From the NCBI GenBank assembly GCA_965197385.1, contig CBDANA010000008.1, positions 1 to 64,000 on the forward strand: a stretch of DNA of 64,000 bases, in the 5' to 3' direction. Positions 43,579 through 51,741 of the stretch are shown piece after piece. The DNA is from G963667915 sp965197385 (lineage in GTDB: Bacteria; Acidobacteriota; Vicinamibacteria; Vicinamibacterales; UBA823). The position numbers and the translations under genes were made by a program. Each line of letters starts with the position of its first letter. Within the stretch, counting starts at the first letter, position 1. The notes below the pieces were generated by a model. It searched no databases. It saw only the letters and a list, made by a program, of their open reading frames with translations, and was not told the DNA's origin.

Positions 43579-43623
43579 CTCTCTCCTCCTCAAGCAATGC
43601 TCGCCTACAATCCAGGGGGTACT

Positions 43624-44415
43624 GTCAAGTTCAGTGGGAGCGTGGCAGACTTGGCCGATGAAACACGACACGCTGAGCTACCATGGATATCGATTTCCCC
43701 CCGAGATCATCAGCCACGCCGTCTGGCTGTATCACCGCTTCGGTGTGAGCTTTCGCGATGTCGAAGATCTCCTGGCCCAACGCGGCATCACGGTGTCCTA
43801 CGAAGCGATCCGGCTGTGGTGCCTCACGTTTGGTTCAGTATACGCTCGCCGGCTCAAGCGTCGACAGGGCCGGCTGGGCGACATCTGGCACCTGGACGAG
43901 GTCTTCGTCACCATCCAGGGACAGCGGCGCTATCTCTGGCGTGCCGTCGATCAAGATGGTGACGTCATCGATATCCTCGTCCAGTCGCGTCGCGACTGTC
44001 GGGCGGCTACACGCTTTTTCCGCAAGCTGTTGAAGGGTCAGGAGCGTACGCCTGGGCGGTTGGTCACCGACAAGCTGAGCAGCTACAGGGCTGCGCACCG
44101 AGCGGCCATGCCGTCCGTCGCCCATCGCACGGACCGATACGAGAACAATCGTGCCGAAGTCTCCCACCAGCCCACACGGCAACGCGAGCGACACATGCGC
44201 CGGTTCAAATCTCCCGGGCAGGCACAACGATTCTTGTCCGTGCATGGACTCGTCCGCAACCTCTTCCGCGTTGGCCGTCACCTGGTGCGAGCGGTGCATC
44301 ATCGGGAGCTACGAGGACGCTCTTTTCTCATTTGGGATGCAGTCACGCTCGCCGCCTGACTCGAACTGAGATCACGACCCCGAGTACCGGCTCGCTCGAC
44401 GAACGCTAACTTGAC
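43624..44415 (+). mobile_element. IS6-family insertion sequence, copy 2
   Basis: Ends share GTCAAGTT (43624) and its inverse AACTTGAC (44408-44415). The 792-bp element carries one transposase, related to but clearly different from copy 1 at 35238. It abuts the left end of the IS110 element. Confidence 0.85.
43658..44359 (+). CDS. IS6-family transposase
   Basis: The 233-aa protein begins MKHDTLSYHGYRFPPEIISH and contains FRDVEDLLAQRGITVSYEAI, DIWHLDEVFVTIQGQRRYLW, VTDKLSSYRAA and NNRAEVSHQPTRQRERHMRR, giving a complete helix-turn-helix and DDE core. Confidence 0.9.
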   Translation: MKHDTLSYHGYRFPPEIISHAVWLYHRFGVSFRDVEDLLAQRGITVSYEAIRLWCLTFGSVYARRLKRRQGRLGDIWHLDEVFVTIQGQRRYLWRAVDQDGDVIDILVQSRRDCRAATRFFRKLLKGQERTPGRLVTDKLSSYRAAHRAAMPSVAHRTDRYENNRAEVSHQPTRQRERHMRRFKSPGQAQRFLSVHGLVRNLFRVGRHLVRAVHHRELRGRSFLIWDAVTLAA

Positions 44416-44669
44416 TGTGAGCATGATTCCCCTGCCTGTCGGGGTTGCTCAGTGACACCGGTGGGTGCCGGTGGGCGCTGGCCTGACCCACAAGTTGACT
44501 GACCTACGGTCCTGGCTACTGAACTGTCGGTCATCGTCCGTCGGCGATTGACACGGCAACCCGTCTGACCGGATGGGCAGTGACCCAATAGGGGCCTGCT
44601 GCAACGTCGACCCATCACAGTCCTGTCCGCCCATCCGGCCGACGCACCAGCACCCGAGGAGGCCACCCG
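44416..44669 (+). ncRNA. Candidate bridge RNA region in the IS110 left end
   Basis: About 250 bases between the IS6 end and the IS110 transposase have no gene. In the IS110 group the non-coding left end encodes a structured bridge RNA that guides target and donor choice. GTGACCCAATAGGGGCCTGC here resembles the right-end motif GACATATAGGGGCGTCAGT, as expected if loops pair with the ends. Exact RNA limits cannot be set by eye. Confidence 0.35.
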
Positions 44670-45755
44670 GTGACGAACCACAGGACTATCCAGCCTGACG
44701 CGCGGAAGGTGATCGTCGGCGTGGACACCCACAAGCACGTCCACGTGGCCGTGGCGATCGACACGAGGGGGGTCCGCCTCGACGATCGATCGTGTGCCGC
44801 CGACTCAGACGGCTACCAACAGCTGATCACCTGGGCCGAGCGTCACGGCCGCATCGCCGCGTTCGGCATCGAGGGCACCGGCAGCTACGGGGCGGGACTC
44901 ACTCGCGCGGTCCGGCGAGCCGGGCACCAGGTGCTCGAAGTGAACCGAGGCGACCGGCGCACACGTCGAATCGCCGGGAAGTCCGACCCCGTGGATGCCG
45001 AGACCGCCGCGCGGTCGGTTCTGGCGGGCCAATCGACCGCCATCCCGAAGACCGCGGACGGAGCGGTCGAGATGATGCGCCACCTCAAAGTCGCGCGCCG
45101 GACGGCGGTCAAAGCCCGCACCTCGGCGATGATCACGCTGAAGCAGATCGTCGTCACCGCGCCGCCCGCGCTGCGAGAGACCCTCAACCCGCTCGCCGAC
45201 CAGGCGCTCCTCAAACGCTGCCGCGGATGGCGCTGCGGCACGATCGATACGCCGACCGCCTCGGCGAAACATACCCTCCGGGCGCTCGCCCGTCGCTGGT
45301 TCGCTCTCTCCGTCGAAATCGTGGACCACGACCGTCACGTGAGTCGACTCACCACCCAGACCTCACCGACGCTGCGTGAGGGCTTCGGCATCGGTGCCGA
45401 CACCGCCGCCGAACTGCTGATCATCTTTGGCGACACCCCCGATCGGATTCATTCTGAAGCCGCCTTCGCCAAGCTTTGCGGGGCCTGCCCCATCCCGGCT
45501 TCGTCCGGGATGACGACGGGGCGCCACCGCCTCTACCGCGGCGGTCATCGCCAGGCCAACGCCGCGCTCCACCGGGCCGTCATCGTGCGGATGCGGTTCC
45601 ACACACCAACCCTCAACTACGTCGAACGACGCACCGCTGAAGGGCGGCCCAAACGGGAGATCATCCGCTGTCTTAAACGCTTTCTCGCCCGCGAGATCTT
45701 TCAGCGCGTGATGGCAGACTACCGAGCGCGCCAAGCCGCAGACTTGGCGGCCTGA
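44670..45755 (+). CDS. IS110-family transposase, complete
   Basis: The 361-aa protein has the RuvC-like DEDD domain (VIVGVDTHKHVHVAVAID, FGIEGTGSYGAGLTRA, KSDPVDAETAARSVL) and the C-terminal Transposase_20 domain with its serine region (CGACPIPASSGMTTGRH). It is the intact counterpart of the truncated copy at 13304. The element's right end extends to 45785. Confidence 0.92.
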   Translation: MTNHRTIQPDARKVIVGVDTHKHVHVAVAIDTRGVRLDDRSCAADSDGYQQLITWAERHGRIAAFGIEGTGSYGAGLTRAVRRAGHQVLEVNRGDRRTRRIAGKSDPVDAETAARSVLAGQSTAIPKTADGAVEMMRHLKVARRTAVKARTSAMITLKQIVVTAPPALRETLNPLADQALLKRCRGWRCGTIDTPTASAKHTLRALARRWFALSVEIVDHDRHVSRLTTQTSPTLREGFGIGADTAAELLIIFGDTPDRIHSEAAFAKLCGACPIPASSGMTTGRHRLYRGGHRQANAALHRAVIVRMRFHTPTLNYVERRTAEGRPKREIIRCLKRFLAREIFQRVMADYRARQAADLAA

Positions 45756-45788
45756 ACGACCGTCTTGACATATAGGGGCGTCAGTACC

Positions 45789-45842
45789 TGGCGGGATGCA
45801 TCGGCGGTCGAATGCAGCGGGACTTTCACCACGGGTTGCTAA
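45789..45842. repeat. Half of a MITE, joined to the IS110 right end
   Basis: GGATGCATCGGCGGTCGAAT and the following GACTTTCACCACGGGTTGCT match, inverted, one end of the complete MITE at 49162-49355. The other half is missing, so IS110 probably inserted into the MITE copy. Confidence 0.75.
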
Positions 45843-45910
45843 GGCTGCCCGGGCCAGGGACGTGTTTGCCCGACACGAGGGTACAATCTCGACCTAAGGC
45901 CTCTCCACCC

Positions 45911-47415
45911 ATGGCTAAACCAGTGGCTGAACCAGGCCGCTTGCGCGTGTCCCGCCTCGTCCCGGCCGTCTGGCTGTGCTTGCTGCTCGCTGGCGGCACT
46001 GCCCAGGCGCAGGTGCCGGACCAGGAGCATGACCTCGGCGCCGGCGACAGCGTCATCCAGATCCTGGGCGGTCTCCTGTTCGACTCGGTGGGCGACAGCG
46101 TCCGGCCCAACCCGGGTCTCCTCATCCGAAACGGCGTCATCCTGGCGGTCGATGCGGAGCTGGGCGACGCCCCACGCGCCGGGGCGACCGTCATCACGCT
46201 TCGGGACGACGAGACGATCCTCCCGGGACTCTTCGACCTGCACGCCCACTACGCCGTGGACCTGTTCGGCGAGGGCCGGGTCGACGAGTACGACGTCAAC
46301 CCGCTGGTCTTCCTGGCGAACGGCGTCACCTCGACGTTTCCTGCCGGTGAGGTCGATCCGGAGGGCATGCGCGCCGCGCGGCTGCGTCTCGACGCCGTGG
46401 AGCAGATCGGGCCGCGTCTTTACAATTCGGGACCCTATTTCGGGACGGCTCGGCCCGGTTGGCAGGCCGGCGACGTCACCGCGGCAGACATTCACCGCGA
46501 CGTGGACGCCTGGGCGGCCAAGGGCGCACGGGGGTTCAAGGCGAAGGGAATCCGTCCGGAGCATCTCGAGATCCTCATCGCGCGCGCACACCTCCACGGC
46601 CTGCCGGTCACCGGACATCTCGGATCCGGATACCGGCGTTCGGTCAATCCGCGCGATGCCATCGCGATGGGCATCGATCGCATCGAGCACTTTCTCGGCG
46701 GCGACGCCCTCACCTCCGATCGATCGGCCTACGCGTCGCTCGAGGTGCTGGACACCGCGCGCCCAGAGGTCGCGGCGATCATCCAGCAGTATCTCCGCCA
46801 CCGGGTGTTCTTCGACCCCACGCTGACCGCCTACGGATACTTCGGGCAGCGTGAGCCGACGGTGTACGAGTACTGGGCCGACGAGATGGCGCTGCTCACG
46901 CCATACGCGCGACGCGTCGTCGAATCGCGTCTCCCTCGCCGCGTCAGCGCCCAGTTCGAGAGAATCTACTGGATCAAGCGGCGGACCCTGAAGGCGTTCT
47001 ACGACGCGGGCGGCGCCGACCTGATCACGCTCGGCACGGACCATCCCAGCTGGGGGGAGTTCTTCTCCGGCTTCGGATCGCACCGGGAGCTGCACGCGAT
47101 GGTCCTGGCCGGCATTCCCGAGGCGGCGGCGCTCAAGATCGGCACGATCAACGGCGCCGGGCGCTCGGCGTGAGCGACCGGCTGGGGACGATCGAGCCGG
47201 GCAAGCTTGCCGACCTGATTGTCGTCGCCGGTGATCCGCTGCAGGACATCCGCATGACCCGGCGGGTACGCCTCGTCGTGAAGGCGGGTATCGCCTACGA
47301 TCCGGCCGAGTTGCTCGAGTCGGCCCGCGGACGCTTGGGGCCGGCCAGCCAGGACGACGCCGACTGGTGGAAAGGCCGCCTCCGGTTCGCGTCGGCGCGC
47401 GAGGAGCAGCCGTGA
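45911..47415 (+). pseudogene. Exported amidohydrolase with a frameshift near the 3' end
   Basis: From ATG 45911 there is a signal peptide (LVPAVWLCLLLAGGTAQAQ), then an amidohydrolase domain with the metal motif PGLFDLHAHYAVD, a lysine in GARGFKAKG, histidines in HLHGLPVTGHLG and IEHFLGG, and the aspartate in ITLGTDHPSWG. At about 47160 the frame stops (INGAGRSA), while the next frame (47170-47415) continues with the family's C-terminal SDRLGTIEPGKLADLIVVAG. One missing base in GGCGCCGGGCGC would explain it. It is either a recent mutation or a sequencing error; the last 80 residues complete the barrel's beta-sandwich. Confidence 0.8.
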
Positions 47416-48587
47416 CGACCGTCCGATCCGACACCCGCCGGATCCAAGCGATCCGCCCGCCGGTCGTCGCTGTCATCCAGCGGCTGATCGCATCGACGCC
47501 AGGCACCATCTCCCTCGGCCAGGGCATGGTTCGATTCGGGCCACCGGCGGCGGCGGCCGAAGCGCTGGCACGTGCCGGCGGGTCGCCGGACCTGCATCGC
47601 TACGGTCCAGTGGACGGCTTGCGCCCGCTCGTCGAGGGGTTGGCGGACAAGCTCGAGCAGGACAACGGCATCACCGTCTACCCCGCGAGCCGCGTCGTCG
47701 TCACGGCGGGCAGTAACATGGGCTTCGTCAACGCGGTCCTGGCCATCGCCGACCCCGGCGACGAAATCGTGCTGCCCGTCCCGTTCTACTTCAATCATGA
47801 GATGGCGGTCGTCATGGCCGGCTGCCGGCCAGTGCCGGTCCCCACTGACGAGCACTACCAGCTCGACCTCGACGCCCTCGAGGAGGCAATCACGCCGCGG
47901 ACCCGCGCCGTCGTGACGGTCTCCCCGAACAATCCGGCCGGCGTGATCTATCCGGAAGCGGCGCTGCGGACCGTCAACACGCTGTGCCGCGATCGCGGCC
48001 TGTTCCACATCTCGGACGAGCCGTACGAGTACTTCCTCTTCGACGGCGCCACCCACTTCTCACCCGGCAGCCTCCCCGACGCCGGGGCGCACACCATCTC
48101 GCTGTATTCCTTTTCCAAGGCGTTCGGGTTTGCCGGCTGGCGGATTGGCTACATGGTAATCCCGGAGGCGTTGGTCAGCGCGGTCGACAAGATTCAAGAC
48201 ACCATCCTGGTCTGTCCGCCGGCCGCCAGCCAGTATGCCGCGGCGGGCGCGCTGTCAGTCGGTGTGGCCTACTGTCGCGAACGTTTGCCCGAGCTGGCCG
48301 AAGTGCGGCGCATCGTCCGCGACACGCTGGCCGACGTCTCCGACCTGTGCACGCTGCCGGACGCCGACGGCGCGATGTACTACCTGGCCCGCATCCAGGC
48401 GCCGATCGGCTCGCTCGACCTCGCCACACGCCTGATTCATGAGCACCGAGTGGCGGTCATTCCAGGGACCGCGTTCGGGCTCGCTGACGGATGCTATCTG
48501 CGCATCTCCTATGGCGCCGTGGACGCGCGGGAGGCGGCCGAGGGCACGTCGCGGCTGGCGCGGGGACTGCGTGCGATCGTCGGGTGA
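47412..48587 (+). CDS. Class I/II PLP-dependent aminotransferase
   Basis: The protein (391 aa) starts at GTG 47412, overlapping the amidohydrolase stop (GTGA). It shows the fold-type I pattern: ISLGQGMVRFGPP, VVVTAGSNMGFVNAVLAI, VVTVSPNNPAGVIYPE, ISDEPYEYF and the PLP lysine in YSFSKAFGFAGWRIGYM, with the C-terminal arginine in CYLRISYGA. The substrate is uncertain (aspartate, kynurenine or aromatic type). Cotranscribed with the amidohydrolase. Confidence 0.9.
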   Translation: MTTVRSDTRRIQAIRPPVVAVIQRLIASTPGTISLGQGMVRFGPPAAAAEALARAGGSPDLHRYGPVDGLRPLVEGLADKLEQDNGITVYPASRVVVTAGSNMGFVNAVLAIADPGDEIVLPVPFYFNHEMAVVMAGCRPVPVPTDEHYQLDLDALEEAITPRTRAVVTVSPNNPAGVIYPEAALRTVNTLCRDRGLFHISDEPYEYFLFDGATHFSPGSLPDAGAHTISLYSFSKAFGFAGWRIGYMVIPEALVSAVDKIQDTILVCPPAASQYAAAGALSVGVAYCRERLPELAEVRRIVRDTLADVSDLCTLPDADGAMYYLARIQAPIGSLDLATRLIHEHRVAVIPGTAFGLADGCYLRISYGAVDAREAAEGTSRLARGLRAIVG

Positions 48588-48621
48588 GGCTGCCGCCATG
48601 ACTGCATGACTGCGTGACCGC

Positions 48622-49164
48622 ATGACCGAGCACCTCCCTTACACGGCCACGACCCTGTCGGCAGCCTACGAAGGCATCGACCGTCTCCCGGTGTCGTTGC
48701 TCCTCGACAACGTCCGCAGCCTGTACAACGTCGGAGCCTTCTTCAGGAGCGCCGACGCCGCCGGGCTCGACCACCTCTACCTGTGTGGCTACACGGGTCA
48801 CCCGCCGAGCCGCGAGATCGCGAAGACCGCGCTCGGCGCGGAAACGGCGGTCGCGTGGAGCCGATGCGCCGATCCGCGGGCGCTGCTGGAACGGCTCGCG
48901 ACGGACGGCGTCGAGCTCGCGGCGATCGAAACGAGCGTGCGGGCCGTCGATCTGTTCGACTGGGAACCGAGGTTTCCCATCTGTGTCCTGTTCGGGAACG
49001 AGGTCGAGGGACTGCGCGCGGAGTTGCTGGAGCGATGCGACACGCACGTGAGGCTGCCCATGCTGGGTGTGAAGCGCTCGCTCAACGTCGCGACCGCCGG
49101 CGGCGTCGTCGCCTATGAGCTGCTGCGCAAGTACCGACACCGCCTCGAGCTGGCGCCGCGCTAG
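48622..49164 (+). CDS. SpoU/TrmH-family RNA methyltransferase
   Basis: The 180-aa protein has the SPOUT motifs: LLLDNVRSLYNVGAFFRSAD (motif 1), CVLFGNEVEGL (motif 2) and LPMLGVKRSLNVATAGGVVA (motif 3). It should 2'-O-methylate tRNA or rRNA. It has no extra N-terminal substrate-binding domain. Its TAG stop is the first three bases of the MITE at 49162, so the native end may have been changed by that insertion. Confidence 0.9.
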   Translation: MTEHLPYTATTLSAAYEGIDRLPVSLLLDNVRSLYNVGAFFRSADAAGLDHLYLCGYTGHPPSREIAKTALGAETAVAWSRCADPRALLERLATDGVELAAIETSVRAVDLFDWEPRFPICVLFGNEVEGLRAELLERCDTHVRLPMLGVKRSLNVATAGGVVAYELLRKYRHRLELAPR

Positions 49165-49355
49165 CAGCCCGTGGTGAAAGTCTCACTGCATTCGACCGCC
49201 GATGCATCCCGCCATGGGCGGCGCTGGGCGTTGTCCACGATGGGTCAAATACTCCCGGTATGCTCCCGCCTCGCGCCTGGCGGGGCCGACCGCTGCCTCG
49301 GGCTTGACCTTAGCGGGGTCTCGGTGCCGCGCTGGACTTTCACCACGGGCTGCTA
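49162..49355. mobile_element. 194-bp MITE between convergent genes
   Basis: Perfect 21-bp terminal inverted repeats start TAGCAGCCCGTGGTGAAAG at 49162 and end at 49355. No gene lies inside. The TAG at each end is the in-frame stop of the flanking gene on each side. A related half copy lies at 45789. Confidence 0.88.
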
Positions 49356-50525
49356 AGCGATCGACCGGGTGAGCATCGCCTCGGCGATCGCCCGGTAGCC
49401 CGCCGCCGCGCCGGTCAGCTGGCTGACCTCAAGATACTCGTCGCAGACGTGCGCGTGGTGCTCCGACGACGGGCCAAAGCCGATCGTCGGGACCCCCGCA
49501 GCACCGGCACTGTAGGCCGCATTCGTGCAGAACTGATAACTCCGCATCGAAGAATCGAGCCGGGCGGCGCGCAGCCCGCCGAGCGCCTGCTGCACGAGCA
49601 CGTGCGACTCGTCGGTCTGCCAGGGTGCGTACCACTTCGGCTCGTCCCAGCGTATCCCGGTGTAGCTCTGATAGTCGGTCGTCGCCAGGTGCAGGGTTGT
49701 GTCCGCCGCCCCCGCCCGCGTGCACGCCTCGCGCATCTCGCCGAACAGCATCGCCTGCGTCTCGCCCGGCAGCAGCCGCCGCTCGTAGGTCGCGCGGCAG
49801 CCGCTCGGCACGACCGAGTGCGCCGGGTACGGCACGGAGATCACGTCGGTCAAGCACATCACCCCCCCTCCGACGAACGGATCGGTCGGCATCGGCAGTG
49901 CCTCGATCTCGGCGATCACGTCCCGCATCACGTGCACGGCATTCAGGCCGCGGTCCGGCGTCGATGCGTGCGACGGCCGGCCGTGTGTCTCGACGACCAC
50001 TTCCGCCCGGCCGCGACCGGCGCGCACGAGGTGCAGCTCGGAGGCTTCCCCGATGACCACGAAATCAGGGTGAATCGACTGCATGACGTGACGGAGCGCC
50101 GCACCCTCGATCAGCTCCTCACCCACGGAAGCCGAGACGACGGCGCGTCCGGCCGTCGCCTCTCGATCCAGCCCGGCCACGGCGTGGACCATCGCCGCCA
50201 GCGCGCCCTTCATGTCCGAGCTGCCACGCCCGTAGATGCGATCATTCTCGAGCGCCGCGCCGAACGGGTCGTGCGTCCAACCCTCACGCGGCACGACGTC
50301 GACCGTGTCCATGTGCGCGTCGAACAGGAGCACGGGGCCGTCTGTGCGCCCCTCGACGACGCCGACCACGTTGCCCGCCTCGTCGGTCGTCACGCGGTCG
50401 AAGCCCAGCCGCTCCATTTCCTCCCGGACGCGCACAGCCATCGCCTGCTCGTGGCCGAGCACACTCGGCGTCCGCACCAGGGCGCGGGTGAACTCGACCA
50501 GCGCCGCCTCGCCTTGGCCGGTCAT
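49353..50525 (-). CDS. M20-family amidohydrolase/peptidase (ArgE/DapE type)
   Basis: The 390-aa protein has the metal-binding LLFDAHMDTVDVVPREGW, IYGRGSSDMKGALAAMVHAV, SVGEELIEGAALRH (catalytic and metal glutamates) and a late GFGPSSEHHAHVCDEYLEV with the final histidine, plus the dimerisation insert (THGRPSHASTPDRG). These enzymes hydrolyse peptides or N-acyl amino acids in the cytoplasm. It resembles the YgeY-type branch. Its TAG stop lies in the MITE end. Gene start is 10 bases downstream of the HlyD-like gene's stop. Confidence 0.9.
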   Translation of the reverse strand: MTGQGEAALVEFTRALVRTPSVLGHEQAMAVRVREEMERLGFDRVTTDEAGNVVGVVEGRTDGPVLLFDAHMDTVDVVPREGWTHDPFGAALENDRIYGRGSSDMKGALAAMVHAVAGLDREATAGRAVVSASVGEELIEGAALRHVMQSIHPDFVVIGEASELHLVRAGRGRAEVVVETHGRPSHASTPDRGLNAVHVMRDVIAEIEALPMPTDPFVGGGVMCLTDVISVPYPAHSVVPSGCRATYERRLLPGETQAMLFGEMREACTRAGAADTTLHLATTDYQSYTGIRWDEPKWYAPWQTDESHVLVQQALGGLRAARLDSSMRSYQFCTNAAYSAGAAGVPTIGFGPSSEHHAHVCDEYLEVSQLTGAAAGYRAIAEAMLTRSIA

Positions 50526-50535
50526 CCTCGCTTTC

Positions 50536-51741
50536 TCAACCGGCCGTCCGTTCCATGACCTCGACGCCGTCGACGACGGTATCGCTCGGATGCACGACGA
50601 CTCGGTCGCCAGCCGAGAGCCCGGACAGTACCTCGGCCTCGAGGCCGTTCCGCCGCCCGATGTCGATCACCTGCCGCACGGCCCGGCCCTCGGCGACGCG
50701 GTACACCGCCCAGGCCTCGCCGGCGCGGAACAAGCTGCTGGTCGGCACCTTCAGCACGTCCTCCCGCTCCCAGACAATCACGCGCACTTCGACCCGGTAG
50801 CCGTCACCGAGGGCCTGCCAGGCGTCGCGGACATCCACGAAGTCGACGATGACATTCACCCGTTGCTCCTCCACGCCGAGCGCGGAAACCTTCATGAAGC
50901 CCGACGGCTCGACCAGCCGCACCCGCCCGCGCAGCTCGGTGCCGCCGCCCCACTGGTCGATCAGTACGTCATCACCCGCCCTGATCTGCACGGCATCGAC
51001 CGACAGCATGTCCGAGACGATCTCGAGATTCACCGGATCGGCGACTTCTAGGATCGGTTCTCCGGCCGGCACGACCGATTCGCTCTCGCGAAGCCGGCGC
51101 AGGACGACGCCGTCGATCGGCGAGCGCAGGACGATGGCCCCGTCCCCGCCGCCACCCTGGACCTGGACCAGGCTGGCGCGCGCCACCTCGAGCTGGTACT
51201 CGGCGGTCCGGAACGCGAACTCGGCTGCGCGCTGCGCCTGCTCCCGGCTGCGCGCCTGATGCTCGGCGGCGTCCAGCCGCTCCTCCGACACGATGCCGTC
51301 GTCGGCCAGCTCCCCGGCTCGCGCCACCTCGTTCCGCGCAAACTCGGCCTCGACGATCGCCCGCTCCCGGTCGGCCCGCGCACGGCCCAGCGCCGACTCG
51401 GCCGCCCGGACGCGAGCCTCGGTCTCCGCGCGTGTGCGCGCGTCGAGCAGAATCGGATCGTTCGGCTGGAAGGTCGCCAGCACGCTCTCGCCCGCCGTCA
51501 CCGGGTCGCCCGGTTCGAGCTCAATGCGCAGCGCCCTGCCAGCCAGTGGCGCCGAGACGACGAAGCGATCGTGGACGCGCGTTTCGCCTTCCTCGTCCAG
51601 CGTCACGCGCAGCCCGCCGCGCTCGACGGCCCCCAGGTCGACCGGCACCGGCGCCGGACGCAGCGCCAGCCCGAGCGCCACGAGCACGCCCACCACGACG
51701 ACCCACGTCACGATGCGACTGGTGCGAATGGCCATCCTCAT
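50536..51741 (-). CDS. HlyD/RND-type periplasmic adaptor protein
   Basis: The 401-aa protein has one N-terminal membrane anchor (IVTWVVVVGVLVALGLAL), a split biotinyl-lipoyl motif (VVSAPLAGRALRIELEPGDP and IVLRSPIDGVVLRRLRESE), a long coiled-coil hairpin (about residues 95-200, AESALGRARADRERAIVEAE) and a beta-barrel domain (LKVPTSSLFRAGEAWAVYRV). It should bridge the FtsX/ABC transporter to an outer-membrane channel. Its start overlaps the permease stop by 4 bases. Confidence 0.9.
   Translation of the reverse strand: MRMAIRTSRIVTWVVVVGVLVALGLALRPAPVPVDLGAVERGGLRVTLDEEGETRVHDRFVVSAPLAGRALRIELEPGDPVTAGESVLATFQPNDPILLDARTRAETEARVRAAESALGRARADRERAIVEAEFARNEVARAGELADDGIVSEERLDAAEHQARSREQAQRAAEFAFRTAEYQLEVARASLVQVQGGGGDGAIVLRSPIDGVVLRRLRESESVVPAGEPILEVADPVNLEIVSDMLSVDAVQIRAGDDVLIDQWGGGTELRGRVRLVEPSGFMKVSALGVEEQRVNVIVDFVDVRDAWQALGDGYRVEVRVIVWEREDVLKVPTSSLFRAGEAWAVYRVAEGRAVRQVIDIGRRNGLEAEVLSGLSAGDRVVVHPSDTVVDGVEVMERTAG

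Noticed and set aside
45839..47527. A 562-codon open frame on the minus strand opposite the amidohydrolase
   Set aside because: It is the antisense shadow of a clear amidohydrolase and aminotransferase, arginine/proline-rich and without motifs. The same holds for the long antisense frames at 53965-55965 and 61890-63143.
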